Shown here piece after piece: positions 1 to 8,180 of a stretch of 64,000 nt of DNA. Below the pieces are notes generated by a model. The model saw nothing but the letters and a program-made list of their open reading frames with translations. It did not search any database and was not told where the DNA came from. The translations under genes and the position numbers were made by a program. Origin of the DNA: Streptomyces alanosinicus (GTDB lineage Bacteria > Actinomycetota > Actinomycetes > Streptomycetales > Streptomycetaceae); NCBI RefSeq assembly GCF_014650595.1, contig NZ_BMVG01000003.1, positions 62,001-126,000 of the forward strand. Reading direction: 5' to 3'. Numbering within the stretch: position 1 is the first letter of the stretch; each line of letters opens with the position of its first letter.

Positions 1-1
1 C

Positions 2-820
2 CTGTCCCTGGGCGACTTGAGAGGGATGCCGCAGACCGAGATCGTCTCCGTGCACGAATGCGCCGGCAGCCCGCTGGCACCCACCGTTCCGCAGCGGCGG
101 GTGGGCAACGTCCGCTGGAGGGGTGTGCGGCTCCGCGACCTCCTCGACCTCGCCGGGGTCGAGGATGACGCCCGCTATGTCATCTCCACCGGCCTCGACC
201 ACGGTGTCTACGACGGCACCCACCACGAGCGGTACGAGAAGGACCTTCCCCTGGCGAAGGCCCGGGACGGCGACGCCCTGGTGGCCCTCTCGGTCAACGG
301 CGCCCCGCTTCCCGTGCGACGCGGTGGTCCGCTGCGACTGGTGGTGCCCGGCTACTACGGCACCAACTCGACCAAGTGGCTGGACTCCCTGACCGTTTCG
401 GCGCACCGCAGCACGGGGGCGTTCACCACCACGTACTACATGGACCGGCCCGAGGACGGCTCCGGCGCCGCCGTTCCGGTGTGGGAGCTGGCCCCCAACT
501 CGTGTCTCGTGGCCCCCGTCGACGGAGCCGTGCACGCCGGCGAACCGGTGGAGATCTGGGGGTGGGCCTGGGCGGGCGAGCCGGTCAGCTCCGTGGAGGT
601 CACGACCGACGGCGGCCGGCACTGGACCCCGGCCCGCGTCGCCCGGCGCCGCGGGTACGGATGGCAGCGGTTCAGCTGCTCCTGGACGCCGGGCACGGTC
701 GGGGAACACGTCCTCGCCTGCCGCGCCACGACGGGCTCGGGGGCGACCCAGCCCACCACGCCGCGCCGCAACCGGGTGCATCAGCGCGTCGTCTTCGTGG
801 AGCAGGCTCGCTCACGCTGA
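2..820 (+). CDS. Molybdopterin-dependent oxidoreductase, sulfite oxidase family (5' truncated by window)
   Basis: This is the C-terminal 272 residues of a sulfite oxidase-type molybdoenzyme. The reading frame is open to the left edge, so the true start lies outside the window. The visible part begins in the Mo-cofactor domain: VHECAG holds the cysteine expected to coordinate molybdenum, and GNVRWRGVRLRDLL is the family's Trp/Gly-rich segment. From about residue 165 a Mo-co dimerisation (Ig-like) domain follows, recognisable by VEIWGWAW and VTTDGGRHWTPA. Such enzymes oxidise sulfite or act as protein-methionine-sulfoxide or other oxotransferases; the exact substrate cannot be read here. The stop overlaps the 3' end of the convergent ogt gene by 9 bp. 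No signal peptide can be assessed because the N-terminus is missing. Confidence 0.85.
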   Translation: MSLGDLRGMPQTEIVSVHECAGSPLAPTVPQRRVGNVRWRGVRLRDLLDLAGVEDDARYVISTGLDHGVYDGTHHERYEKDLPLAKARDGDALVALSVNGAPLPVRRGGPLRLVVPGYYGTNSTKWLDSLTVSAHRSTGAFTTTYYMDRPEDGSGAAVPVWELAPNSCLVAPVDGAVHAGEPVEIWGWAWAGEPVSSVEVTTDGGRHWTPARVARRRGYGWQRFSCSWTPGTVGEHVLACRATTGSGATQPTTPRRNRVHQRVVFVEQARSR

Positions 821-1327
821 GAACAGCGCCGCTCCGCGTTCGAGGTCCAGCAGCCGGCGCTTGCGGTCCAGGCCGCCGCCGTAGCCGGTGAGGCTGCCGT
901 CGGAGCCGACCACGCGATGGCAGGGGACGATGATGCCGACCGGGTTGCGGCCGTTGGCGAGGCCGACCGCGCGGGAGGCCTGGGGGTTGCCGAGAGCGTC
1001 GGCGAGCTGGCCGTAGCTGCGGGTCTCGCCGTAGGGGATGCGGGTGAGTTGCTGCCAGACGCTGCGCTGGAACGGCGTTCCCTGAAGGGCGAGTTCGAGG
1101 GTGAAGTGCCGCAACTCGCCGGCGAAGTAGGCCGACAGCTGCTCCTGCGCCGCGGCGAAGCAGGGCAGGCCGTCGTCGCGGGGGCCGAAGTCCTCCTCGG
1201 GCGGGCGGTGCCGCTGGCCGGCCATGTACAGGCCGCACAGGACGCCGTCGGCGGCGCCGTCGGTGTCGGCGACCAGGGTGAGCGGGCCGTACGGGCTGTC
1301 GATCACGGTGTGGAACGTGGATGTCAC
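812..1327 (-). CDS. ogt: Methylated-DNA--protein-cysteine S-methyltransferase
   Basis: A suicide DNA-repair protein of 171 residues, the normal length for Ogt, that removes O6-alkyl groups from guanine. The active-site motif PCHRVVGSDG with the acceptor cysteine is intact, followed by LTGYGGGLDRKRRLL typical of the C-terminal domain; the helix-turn-helix region (VWQQLTRIPYGETRSYGQLA) that flips the base is also present. It lies 33 bp downstream of the ada-alkA fusion gene and in the same direction, so the two probably form an alkylation-damage operon. The Ada-type gene upstream lacks its own O6-methyltransferase domain, which this gene supplies separately. Confidence 0.95.
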   Translation of the reverse strand: MTSTFHTVIDSPYGPLTLVADTDGAADGVLCGLYMAGQRHRPPEEDFGPRDDGLPCFAAAQEQLSAYFAGELRHFTLELALQGTPFQRSVWQQLTRIPYGETRSYGQLADALGNPQASRAVGLANGRNPVGIIVPCHRVVGSDGSLTGYGGGLDRKRRLLDLERGAALFSA

Positions 1328-1360
1328 GGGAGGAACCTTCTTCCACCGGCTGGTGCGGGC

Positions 1361-2842
1361 TTACACGGGCAGGAAGTTGACGGGGTGGCTGTCGGTCGCC
1401 CACAGGTACTGGACGGCGTACGCCCGCCAGGGCCGCCAGGCCTCCGCGCGGGCGGTCAGCGCGGCCGGCGTGGACGGCAGGCCCAGCTCCTGGGCCGCGC
1501 GCCGGATGCCGAGGTCGGTGGCGAGGAAGGCGTCGGGGTCGCCGAGGGCGCGCATGGCGATGACGTCGGCCGTCCAGGGCCCGAAGCCGGGCAGGGCCAG
1601 GAGGCGGGCGCGGGCCTCGGGCCAGTCGGACTCGACGCCCAAGGGGAGGGTTCCGTCGGCGAGTTCACGGACGAGGGTGGTGAAGGTGGTGCGCCGGGTG
1701 CGGGGCATCGCCAGGGACTCGGGATCGACCGCGGCCAGCGCCTCGGGCGCCGGGAAGAGATGGGTGAGACCGCCCTCGGGGTCGTCCAGGGGCTTGCCGT
1801 GCGCGACCACCAGCCGGGCCGCGTGGGTGCGGGCGGCGGCCGTGGACACCTGCTGTCCGAGGACGGCGCGGACGGCGAACTCGGCCTCGTCGACCGTGCG
1901 CGGCACCCGGCGCCCCGGGGCCTTGTCGACCAGGGGCGCGAGGAACGGGTCCGCGCGCAGATGGTCGTCCACGGCGACGGGGTCGGCGTCCAGGTCGAGC
2001 ATGCGGCGGCAGCGGCTGATCGCCACGGTGAGGTCGCGCAGATCGCTGAGGGTGAGCCGGCAGGCGATGTGGTCGGGGCGCGGGGCGAGGGAGACGATCC
2101 CCTGGCCGTACGGCAGCCGTAGCGTGCGCCGGTAGGCGCTGTCCCGCCACTCCTCGACGCCGGGTACGGCGGTGGCGGCGAGGTGGCCGAAGAGGTTGGA
2201 GGGGTTGAGCGGGGCGCGGAACGGCAGCCGCAGCCTGAGCCCGCCCGGGGTGCCGGCCCCGGACTTCGGAGCGCGGGCGCGCAGTTCGCTCGGGGTCAGG
2301 GCGAAGACCTCGCGGACGGTGTCGTTGAAGGTGCGGATCGAGGAGAAGCCGGCCGCGAAGGCGATCTCGGCCATGGGCAGCGTGCTGGTCTCGATGAGCA
2401 GCCGCGCGGTCTGGGCACGCTGGGCGCGGGCGAGCGCGAGCGGTCCCGCGCCGAGTTCGGCGAGCAGTTGCCGCTCCACCTGGCGGGTGCTGTAGCCGAG
2501 CCGGGCGGCGAGTCCGGGCACGCCCTCGCGGTCCACGACGCCGTCGGCGACGAGCCGCATCGCGCGGGCCACCAGGTCGGCGCGCTGGTTCCACTCCGGG
2601 GAGCCGGGGCTGGTGTCCGGGCGGCAGCGTTTGCAGGCCCGGAACCCGGCCTGCTGGCAGGCGGCCGCGCTCGGGTAGAACGTCATGTTCTCCGGCTTGG
2701 GCGGGACGACGGGACAGCTGGGCCGGCAGTAGATCCGGGTGGTCAGGACGGCCGTGAAGAACCACCCGTCGAACCGGGCGTCCTTGGACTGCACGGCGCG
2801 CACACAGTGCTCCCGGTCGAGGTGCGTCGTCGCTGTCTGCAT
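1361..2842 (-). CDS. Ada N-terminal/AraC/AlkA fusion: methyl-phosphotriester sensor, regulator and 3-methyladenine DNA glycosylase
   Basis: A 493-residue three-part protein. Residues about 1-80 form the Ada Zn-binding methyltransferase domain, with the Cys set in YCRPSCPV and FRACKRCRP; the first of these cysteines is the methyl acceptor for phosphotriesters in Ada. Residues about 90-195 are an AraC-type HTH pair (IAFAAGFSSIRTFNDTVREV). The remaining part is AlkA: an N-terminal beta domain, then the HhH-GPD glycosylase with LPGFGPWTADVIAMRALG, where Asp is the catalytic residue. The start ATG at 2842 is chosen because the Ada domain begins there; the frame stays open upstream without family similarity. 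The arrangement suggests methylation of the sensor activates this gene and ogt downstream, as in the adaptive response. Such Ada-AlkA fusions are known in actinomycetes. Confidence 0.93.
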   Translation of the reverse strand: MQTATTHLDREHCVRAVQSKDARFDGWFFTAVLTTRIYCRPSCPVVPPKPENMTFYPSAAACQQAGFRACKRCRPDTSPGSPEWNQRADLVARAMRLVADGVVDREGVPGLAARLGYSTRQVERQLLAELGAGPLALARAQRAQTARLLIETSTLPMAEIAFAAGFSSIRTFNDTVREVFALTPSELRARAPKSGAGTPGGLRLRLPFRAPLNPSNLFGHLAATAVPGVEEWRDSAYRRTLRLPYGQGIVSLAPRPDHIACRLTLSDLRDLTVAISRCRRMLDLDADPVAVDDHLRADPFLAPLVDKAPGRRVPRTVDEAEFAVRAVLGQQVSTAAARTHAARLVVAHGKPLDDPEGGLTHLFPAPEALAAVDPESLAMPRTRRTTFTTLVRELADGTLPLGVESDWPEARARLLALPGFGPWTADVIAMRALGDPDAFLATDLGIRRAAQELGLPSTPAALTARAEAWRPWRAYAVQYLWATDSHPVNFLPV

Positions 2843-2928
2843 GCCTCCAGCATCGTCCACCCGGGGCGGCGCCCGCTGGCGGAAATCCGACACCAGCGTC
2901 CACGGGCCTGCCGGGTTCCCGATCCGGG

Positions 2929-3813
2929 TCAGGGCTCGGGCGTGGTGGGGGCGGTCTGCCGGAAGCCGCTGATCCACTCGGCGGTGCGGCGCAGTCCGCC
3001 GAAGGTGTAGAAGTGCACCTTCACCGCGCCGTGCCGCTCGGGGTCGTAGCGGTGGGCGAGGGCGTGCAGGAAGCGGTCCGGGCCGGTCGTGCCCATGAGG
3101 TTGGTCAGCGAGAAGCCGTACTTGCGGGCGACGGAGGCGCTGGTCGCGACCCCGAACCGGGTGGCGTAGCCGAGCAGCCGGCGGACGCCCGCCGGTCCGG
3201 GCACGCCGATGCGGACGGGCAGGTGCACACCCCGGGCGCGGGCGGCCTCCAGCCAGGTGAGGACGGGGTCGACGTCGAAGCCGAACTGGGTGATGACATC
3301 GCCGCCGAACCGGTGCGCCGCGATAGCCGCCGTCTTGTCGGTGAGCGCCGACCACAGGGTGCGGTCGGTGATCGCGGGGTGGCCCTCCGGGTAGCCGCTG
3401 ATGCCGATGTGGCGGACGCCATGGCCCTGGAGCAGCCCGGTGCGCAGTACGGCGAGGGCGTCCGCGTAGGGGCCCTCGGGCCGGGCGGGGTCGCCGCCGA
3501 CGACGAAGACGTTCTCGGCGGTGCCGTCCGCGGCCAGCCCGGACAGGAACTCCTCCAGGGCGGCGCGGGAGGGCAGCCGGCGCGCCGAGATGTGCGGTAC
3601 GGGGACGAAGCCGAGCCGCTTGACCGCGCGGGCGGCCGCCAGCCGCATACCGAGGTCCTCACCGGCGAGGAACGTGATGTTGATCCGGGTGCCCGGCGGG
3701 ATGCTGCCCCGCGCCTCCTCCAGCCGCGGCACGTCCTTGCCTGTCATCTCCAGGGAGAAGTCGTCCAGCAGTGCGGCACGGACGGCCGGGGTGGCGGTGA
3801 GAGCGGGGTTCAT
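2929..3813 (-). CDS. Methylenetetrahydrofolate reductase family protein (MetF-like)
   Basis: A 294-residue TIM-barrel protein of the MTHFR family, the usual length for bacterial MetF. FSLEMTGKD near residue 20 keeps the Glu expected at the catalytic position, and ENVFVVGGDP near residue 100 matches the flavin/folate-binding loop. The substrate would be 5,10-methylene-tetrahydrofolate or a related folate. It lacks the canonical SFEFFPP start of housekeeping MetF, so it may be a paralogue used in C1 metabolism or demethylation rather than the main methionine-cycle enzyme (inference). It is 78 bp downstream of the MarR gene on the same strand, so read-through from the MarR promoter is plausible. 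Confidence 0.8.
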   Translation of the reverse strand: MNPALTATPAVRAALLDDFSLEMTGKDVPRLEEARGSIPPGTRINITFLAGEDLGMRLAAARAVKRLGFVPVPHISARRLPSRAALEEFLSGLAADGTAENVFVVGGDPARPEGPYADALAVLRTGLLQGHGVRHIGISGYPEGHPAITDRTLWSALTDKTAAIAAHRFGGDVITQFGFDVDPVLTWLEAARARGVHLPVRIGVPGPAGVRRLLGYATRFGVATSASVARKYGFSLTNLMGTTGPDRFLHALAHRYDPERHGAVKVHFYTFGGLRRTAEWISGFRQTAPTTPEP

Positions 3814-3891
3814 CGTGTTCCTCGTACGGCTGCGTTCCTGACCTCGGCCGATGATGCCACGCGGGCCGGGGAGGGCCCGGCGCAGGGTCCG

Positions 3892-4449
3892 CTACGGCGC
3901 CGGGTTGAGGGGATCGTCGACCACGCCCGCCAGCCGGCCCGCCTCCTCGGACGGGGTGAGTCCGGGATCGAGGTCGCCGGCCACGGCCGTCAGGGCGGTG
4001 AGCGCGGGGACGAGACCGGCGCGCGCTTGCGCGGGCAGCCGTTCCACCAGCGCCCTGATCTCCGCGCGGCGATGGCTCAGCACCTGGTCCACCAGTTCCT
4101 CGCCGGCGGTGGTCAGCCGCAGGACGACCTCACGGCGGTTGTCCGGGTTGACCCGCCGGTCGGTGAGTCCCAGGGCCTCCAGGCGCTCGGCCATGCGCAG
4201 CGCGGTGGACGGCGTGACGCCCAGCGTGGCGGCCATGGCGGCGAGTTTGATCGGGCCGCAGGTGTGCAGCGCGACCAGGGAGCGCAGCTGGGGCAGGGTG
4301 AGCGGCACGTCGACCGAGGCGAGGGCGCGGGCGGAGAGGGCGACGACCAGGCGGGAGGCCGCCATCACCGCGAGGGTGACCGCCTCGGCCTCCCGGTCCA
4401 GCTCCTCCTCGGCCCCCGCCGCACCGGCCGGCACACCCTCGACACCCAT
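3892..4449 (-). CDS. MarR family transcriptional regulator
   Basis: A 185-residue winged-helix regulator. The core is LAAMAATLGVTPSTALRMAE (recognition helix) followed by the wing DRRVNPDNRREVVLRLTTAG, both characteristic of MarR. The start ATG at 4449 has a GAGGGG ribosome site just upstream. A perfect 17-bp dyad about 95 bp upstream lies between this gene and the divergent small gene at 4615 and overlaps plausible promoter elements for both, so autorepression is likely. The MetF-like gene downstream may be in the same transcript. The effector is unknown. Confidence 0.88.
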   Translation of the reverse strand: MGVEGVPAGAAGAEEELDREAEAVTLAVMAASRLVVALSARALASVDVPLTLPQLRSLVALHTCGPIKLAAMAATLGVTPSTALRMAERLEALGLTDRRVNPDNRREVVLRLTTAGEELVDQVLSHRRAEIRALVERLPAQARAGLVPALTALTAVAGDLDPGLTPSEEAGRLAGVVDDPLNPAP

Positions 4450-4471
4450 CGCCCCTCACTCCGCTGTCCAC

Positions 4472-4510
4472 TGTCCGGCTGTGTCCGGCTGTCCGGCTGT
4501 CCGGCTGTCC
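4472..4510. repeat. Short tandem repeat of TGTCCGGC in the marR leader
   Basis: Copies of the octamer TGTCCGGC start at 4472, 4482, 4490 and 4498; the last three are contiguous and the first is separated by 2 bp, with a partial unit at 4506. The block lies in the untranslated leader between the predicted marR promoter and its start codon. It may be a slippage-prone tract; any role in marR expression is speculation. Confidence 0.6.
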
Positions 4511-4543
4511 ACGATCCGGATGCCATCCGTCACCCATGGTGAC

Positions 4544-4560
4544 CATTGCAGACTGCAATG
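4544..4560. promoter_or_regulatory. Candidate MarR operator (17-bp perfect dyad)
   Basis: CATTGCA-GAC-TGCAATG is a perfect inverted repeat with 7-bp arms and a 3-bp centre, the size and symmetry of MarR-family operators. On the plus strand it sits between a possible -35 GGTGAC (4538-4543) and -10 TAAGCT (4562-4567) spaced by 18 bp; on the minus strand it lies between TTATCA and CACCAT spaced by 17 bp. Binding there would block both divergent promoters. Confidence 0.65.
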
Positions 4561-4614
4561 ATAAGCTGCGGGCAACCGGACCGAGCGGGCGCGACGGCTC
4601 CGGTGCCGAGGGTG

Positions 4615-4755
4615 ATGACGATGAGATCCGAGCCGATGCGCGAAGCCTATTCCTTCGTGTCCTTCGTGTGCCCGCGTTGCGGGCACGCCCTGGAGGGCGC
4701 CTACGACATCCGGCGCCCCGGGCGCGTCGACTCCGCGCGCGCCATGCCCGGCTGA
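4615..4755 (+). CDS. Small putative Zn-ribbon protein (46 aa)
   Basis: A 46-residue reading frame starting MTMRSEPMREAYSF; a second in-frame ATG at 4621 would give 44 residues. It contains a single FVCPRCGHALEGAYDI knuckle with a CxxC pair. The REAYSF...C..CGH..E.AY arrangement resembles the start of small Streptomyces Zn-ribbon proteins I remember, but those have a second Cys pair; here the protein stops after the first, so it may be truncated, or bind metal as a dimer. It lies directly downstream of the MarR dyad and promoter, and is probably the divergent target of that regulator. The ribosome site is weak. Confidence 0.5.
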   Translation: MTMRSEPMREAYSFVSFVCPRCGHALEGAYDIRRPGRVDSARAMPG

Positions 4756-4958
4756 CGGCTCCGGCCGCACCGCACCGCACCGCACACCGACGTCCGCCGC
4801 CTTTCCTCCCTCCCCCGCCGCACTCCCCTGACTCATGCACGGGTCCCCTGACTCATGCGCGGGCGACCTCGCCCGCGCTCAGCGCCGCCCCGGCCCGCCC
4901 GGCCCTACCCCTGTCCGCCTCTGTCAGCCCCTGTCGCCGTACCCCTTACGGAGCCACC

Positions 4959-6824
4959 ATGCCGCCGCAGTCACCGACGCCCGCCGATCCCCGCAGCCCT
5001 GTCCGCCGCCGTCCCCCCGCGCCCAAGGTCGCGCACCTGGGCGACTTCCATGTACCGCCGCGGGTCGTCGTGATCACGGCGCTCGCCGTCCCTGTCGGCG
5101 CCGTCGCCGCACTCGTGGCCGCCGGTCTGCTGAAGCTGATCGCGCTGATCACCAACCTCGCCTTCCTCGGCCGCCCCGGTTTCGGCTCCGCCGTGCCCGC
5201 GGACACCCCGCACCGCTGGCTGCTGGCCGTGATGCCGGTCGTGGGCGGGCTGGTCATCGGGGTCATGGCCCGCTACGGCTCGGAGAAGATACGGGGCCAC
5301 GGCATGCCGGAGGCGATCGAGTCGATACTGGTCGGCGGCAGCCGGGTGCAGCCGCGGGTCGCCGTGCTGAAGCCCGCCTCGGCCGCGATATCCATCGGCA
5401 CCGGCGGGCCGTTCGGCGCGGAGGGCCCGATCATCATGACCGGCGGCGCCGTCGGCTCCCTGTTCGCCCAGTTCCTCAAGGTCACCACGGACGAGCGCAA
5501 GGCGCTGCTGGTGGCGGGGTCCGCCGCGGGCATGGCCGCGACCTTCAACGCGCCTCTCGCCGCCATCCTGCTCGCGGTGGAACTGCTGCTCTTCGAGTGG
5601 CGGCCGCGCTCGTATCTGCCGGTCGCCGTCGCCGCCGTGACCGCCACCCTGGTGCGCGGGCCCCTGCTCGGCACGGACCCGCTCTTCGGCGGCGCTCATG
5701 TGCCCGAGCGGATCGGGCTGCCGGCGTACGGTCTGTGCGTCGTCGCCGGGGCGGTGGCCGGGCTGCTCGCCCTGGGCGCCACCGCCCTCGTCCACGTCTC
5801 CGAGGACCTGTTCTCGCGGCTGCGGATCCACTGGATGTGGTGGCCGGCGATCGGCGGCGCGATCATCGGTGCGGGCGGACTCGTCGAGCCGCGCGCCCTG
5901 GGTGTCGGCTACGACGTCATCGGCGCGCTGCTGACGGGCCGTGCCACGGTCGGCCTGATCGTCGGCATCCTGGTCGTGAAGACCCTGATCTGGGGTCTGT
6001 CGCTGGGCTCGGGCACCTCCGGCGGCGTCCTGGCGCCCATGTTCATGGTCGGGGGCGCGCTGGGCGCGGCCGAGGCCCTGGTGTTCCCGCACGTCAGCCC
6101 CGGTTTCTGGGCCCTGGTCTCGCTGGCCGGGGTGCTGGGCGGCGTCATGCGCTCCCCGCTCACCGGCATCGTCTTCTGCCTGGAGCTCACCCATGAGGTC
6201 AACGCCCTGATCCCCATGGTGATCACCGCGTCGGCCGCCTATCTGCTGTCGGTGGTGCTGCTGAAGCGGTCGGTGCTCACCGAGAAGCTCGCCCGGCGCG
6301 GCCTGCATCTGACCCGCGAGTACTCCGTCGACCCGCTCGAAGTGCACCTCGTACGGCAGTTGGAGACGCCCGCCGGGGTCACCTTCGCCGCCGGCCGCCC
6401 CGCGGGCGAGGTCACCGCCCTGCTGCGGGCCGCGCACGACGCGGGCGACCCCGAGGGGCTGCTCGCCCAGCGCCTGTACCCGGTGCTGGACGCCGCCGGG
6501 GAGCTGGCCGGTGTCGTCACGCGCGGCGCGCTGGTGCACGCAGACCCCGGCGACCCGACCCCACTCGCCGAGCTGGCGCGGCCGGCGGTGACCGCCCATC
6601 CCGACGAGACCCTGCGGACGCTCGCCAACCGCATGGCCCAGCAGGAGGTCACCCGGCTGCTGGTGGTCACCCGCGAGCCGCGGCCCCGCGTCGAGGGCAT
6701 CGTCAGCCTGCGGCATCTGCTGGCCGCGCGCCGGATCGACCTGCACGAGGAGCAGCACGCGGAGCGCGTCCTGGCGTTGCGCACCCGGGGGCGCGCCCCG
6801 GCCCGGGCGCAGGCGGCCAACTGA
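4959..6824 (+). CDS. CLC-type chloride channel/antiporter with C-terminal CBS domains
   Basis: A 621-residue integral membrane protein. After a Pro-rich cytoplasmic N-terminus of about 40 residues come the CLC helices. GTGGPFGAEGPI near residue 150 is the selectivity/gating segment, with the gating Glu preserved (GAEGP). LGSGTSGGVLAPMFMVGG near residue 355 matches the GxFxP-containing region. From about residue 460 the chain is cytoplasmic and carries a CBS pair (VTAHPDETLRTLANRMAQ; VTRLLVVTREPRPRVEGIVSL), which in this family senses nucleotides. The ATG at 4959 is preferred because it precedes the conserved region; the frame is open further upstream but without family similarity. Likely role: chloride transport or proton-coupled chloride exchange. 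Confidence 0.92.
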   Translation: MPPQSPTPADPRSPVRRRPPAPKVAHLGDFHVPPRVVVITALAVPVGAVAALVAAGLLKLIALITNLAFLGRPGFGSAVPADTPHRWLLAVMPVVGGLVIGVMARYGSEKIRGHGMPEAIESILVGGSRVQPRVAVLKPASAAISIGTGGPFGAEGPIIMTGGAVGSLFAQFLKVTTDERKALLVAGSAAGMAATFNAPLAAILLAVELLLFEWRPRSYLPVAVAAVTATLVRGPLLGTDPLFGGAHVPERIGLPAYGLCVVAGAVAGLLALGATALVHVSEDLFSRLRIHWMWWPAIGGAIIGAGGLVEPRALGVGYDVIGALLTGRATVGLIVGILVVKTLIWGLSLGSGTSGGVLAPMFMVGGALGAAEALVFPHVSPGFWALVSLAGVLGGVMRSPLTGIVFCLELTHEVNALIPMVITASAAYLLSVVLLKRSVLTEKLARRGLHLTREYSVDPLEVHLVRQLETPAGVTFAAGRPAGEVTALLRAAHDAGDPEGLLAQRLYPVLDAAGELAGVVTRGALVHADPGDPTPLAELARPAVTAHPDETLRTLANRMAQQEVTRLLVVTREPRPRVEGIVSLRHLLAARRIDLHEEQHAERVLALRTRGRAPARAQAAN

Positions 6825-6899
6825 GTCCGGGAAGCGGAACGCGTGGCGGCCTGTGCCGCCGATCGGCTGCGGCGGACCGCGACCACACCGGACCTGAGA

Positions 6900-7004
6900 G
6901 CGGTCTACCGCACCGACCAGGACGAGCCGCGGGGCTGTCCGCGCGGCGCCTCGTTCTCCTGGCACACCTACTCGCCGACGCGCGTGCGGTACCCCCATGT
7001 GCGA
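6900..7004 (+). pseudogene. narG: Remnant of nitrate reductase alpha subunit (narG fragment)
   Basis: About 35 codons (V/[17 protein letters not shown].., ending TRVRYPHVR) match the highly conserved N-terminal segment of respiratory nitrate reductase NarG, where families read [25 protein letters not shown]. Neither the preceding FeS/molybdopterin motif (TGSCSWKIY) nor the more than 1000 following residues are present. The next recognisable sequence, 150 bp downstream in another frame, is the end of NarI. This is therefore a relic of a narGHJI operon that suffered a large internal deletion. It starts 75 bp after the clc stop codon. Confidence 0.85.
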
Positions 7005-7149
7005 CGGTACGTCGTCCCCACCGCGTACGCCGTCGACACGGGCGGTGCCGGTCCCGCCGGCACGGGGTGCAGCCATGAGGGGGCCGGAGGGCCGGAGGCG
7101 TTCCACGGCGTCGGCGGAGGCTCGGGCGGCGGCTCGCTGCGCGGCCGGC

Positions 7150-7356
7150 GCCCTCGACCCGGACGTCGGCGTGATGGCCCACGCCCCGCTCGTCCACCGG
7201 CTGCACGCGCTGTTCGCCCTCGCCCTGTTCGCGCTGTGGCCGTTCGGCCGTCTGGTGCACGCGTTCGCCGTCCCGCTCGGCTATGCGGTCCGCCCGTACG
7301 TCGTCTACCGCTCGCGGGGCGGCGCCGTTGCCCGTGGCTCGGTTATGGACCGGTGA
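7150..7356 (+). pseudogene. narI: Remnant of nitrate reductase gamma subunit (narI C-terminal fragment)
   Basis: Codons from DPDVGVMAHAPLVHRLHALF to VRPYVVYRSRG match the last roughly 60 residues of NarI, including the final transmembrane helix with the haem-ligand His region (HRLHALFALALFALWPF, then RLVHAFAVPLGY). No start codon belongs to it and the upstream two-thirds of NarI are missing. It keeps its natural stop. Together with the narG scrap at 6900-7004, which is in a different frame, it marks both ends of a deleted narGHJI operon. Confidence 0.85.
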
Positions 7357-7434
7357 GACGCACCGGGTTTGGCCCTGGTGACCGGACCACTGCCCCGGCA
7401 GGGTGGTGATCCCGAACCCGAGGAGAACCCGAGC

Positions 7435-8136
7435 ATGCGATTCCGGCACGCGGCGAGCATCTGGTCCACGTACCCCGAACTGACCTGTGGCGCGCTGTAC
7501 GCCACCGGTGTCGACGCCCGCGTGGACACCGGGCCGCGCGCCGCCGTGTACACCGCCCGCGCCCTGGACCGGCTGGCCGGTGCCACCGAGGGCGAGTTCC
7601 CCGAAGTGCTGGCCTGGCGGCGGACGTTCAGCCGTATGGGGCTGAAGCCGACGCAGGTGCGGTGTGCCGCGGAGTCGCTGCTGCGCCGGCTGCGGAAGGA
7701 GGGGACGCTGCCGTGTATCCATCCCCTGGTCGATCTGTGCAACGCGCTGTCCGTGGCGTACGCGGTCCCGGTGGCCGTCCTCGACGTCGACCGGGTCGCC
7801 GAGCCACTCCTGGAGGTGCGGCCGGCCGCCGGCGACGAGACGTACACGGCGTTCGGCGGGGGCGTCGAGCGGCCCGCGCCCGGCGAGGTGACCTTCGTCG
7901 ACTCCACTGGCCGGGCGCACGCCCGGCGCTGGACCCACCGGCAGAGCGGCCACTCGGCGGTCGGTGCGCCCACCCGCCGGGTGCTCGTCGTGGCGGAGGC
8001 GATGCACGAGGGCGGCGCGGAGATCGTGCCCGAGCTGCTGAAGACGGTGCAGGAGGAGGTGACGGCGCACTGGGGGGCCGTCACGGAGCAGGCCGTGCTC
8101 AGCGCGGCCGTACCGGAGTTCGTCTTCGGTGGCTGA
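7435..8136 (+). CDS. B3/B4 domain-containing protein
   Basis: A 233-residue stand-alone protein of the B3/B4 fold otherwise found in the beta subunit of phenylalanyl-tRNA synthetase, where it edits mischarged tRNA. Signature stretches are WRRTFSRMGLKPTQVRCAAE and IHPLVDLCNALSVAYAVPV, which form the binding pocket. An AGGAG ribosome site precedes the ATG at 7435. The stop is 44 bp before the MocR gene on the same strand, so the pair may be functionally linked. It could be a tRNA or amino-acid quality-control hydrolase; the substrate cannot be inferred from sequence. Confidence 0.85.
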   Translation: MRFRHAASIWSTYPELTCGALYATGVDARVDTGPRAAVYTARALDRLAGATEGEFPEVLAWRRTFSRMGLKPTQVRCAAESLLRRLRKEGTLPCIHPLVDLCNALSVAYAVPVAVLDVDRVAEPLLEVRPAAGDETYTAFGGGVERPAPGEVTFVDSTGRAHARRWTHRQSGHSAVGAPTRRVLVVAEAMHEGGAEIVPELLKTVQEEVTAHWGAVTEQAVLSAAVPEFVFGG

Positions 8137-8180
8137 GCCCGGCTCATGACAGCATCACCCGCGTGGACGAGGAGCGAGAG

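Noticed and set aside
3814..3891. Riboswitch upstream of the MetF-like gene
   Set aside because: The 78-bp gap is too short and shows no cobalamin or SAM riboswitch features.
6843..7409. A single 188-codon gene across the nar remnants
   Set aside because: Only the first third resembles NarG; the NarI part is in another frame, so the open frame is not one gene.
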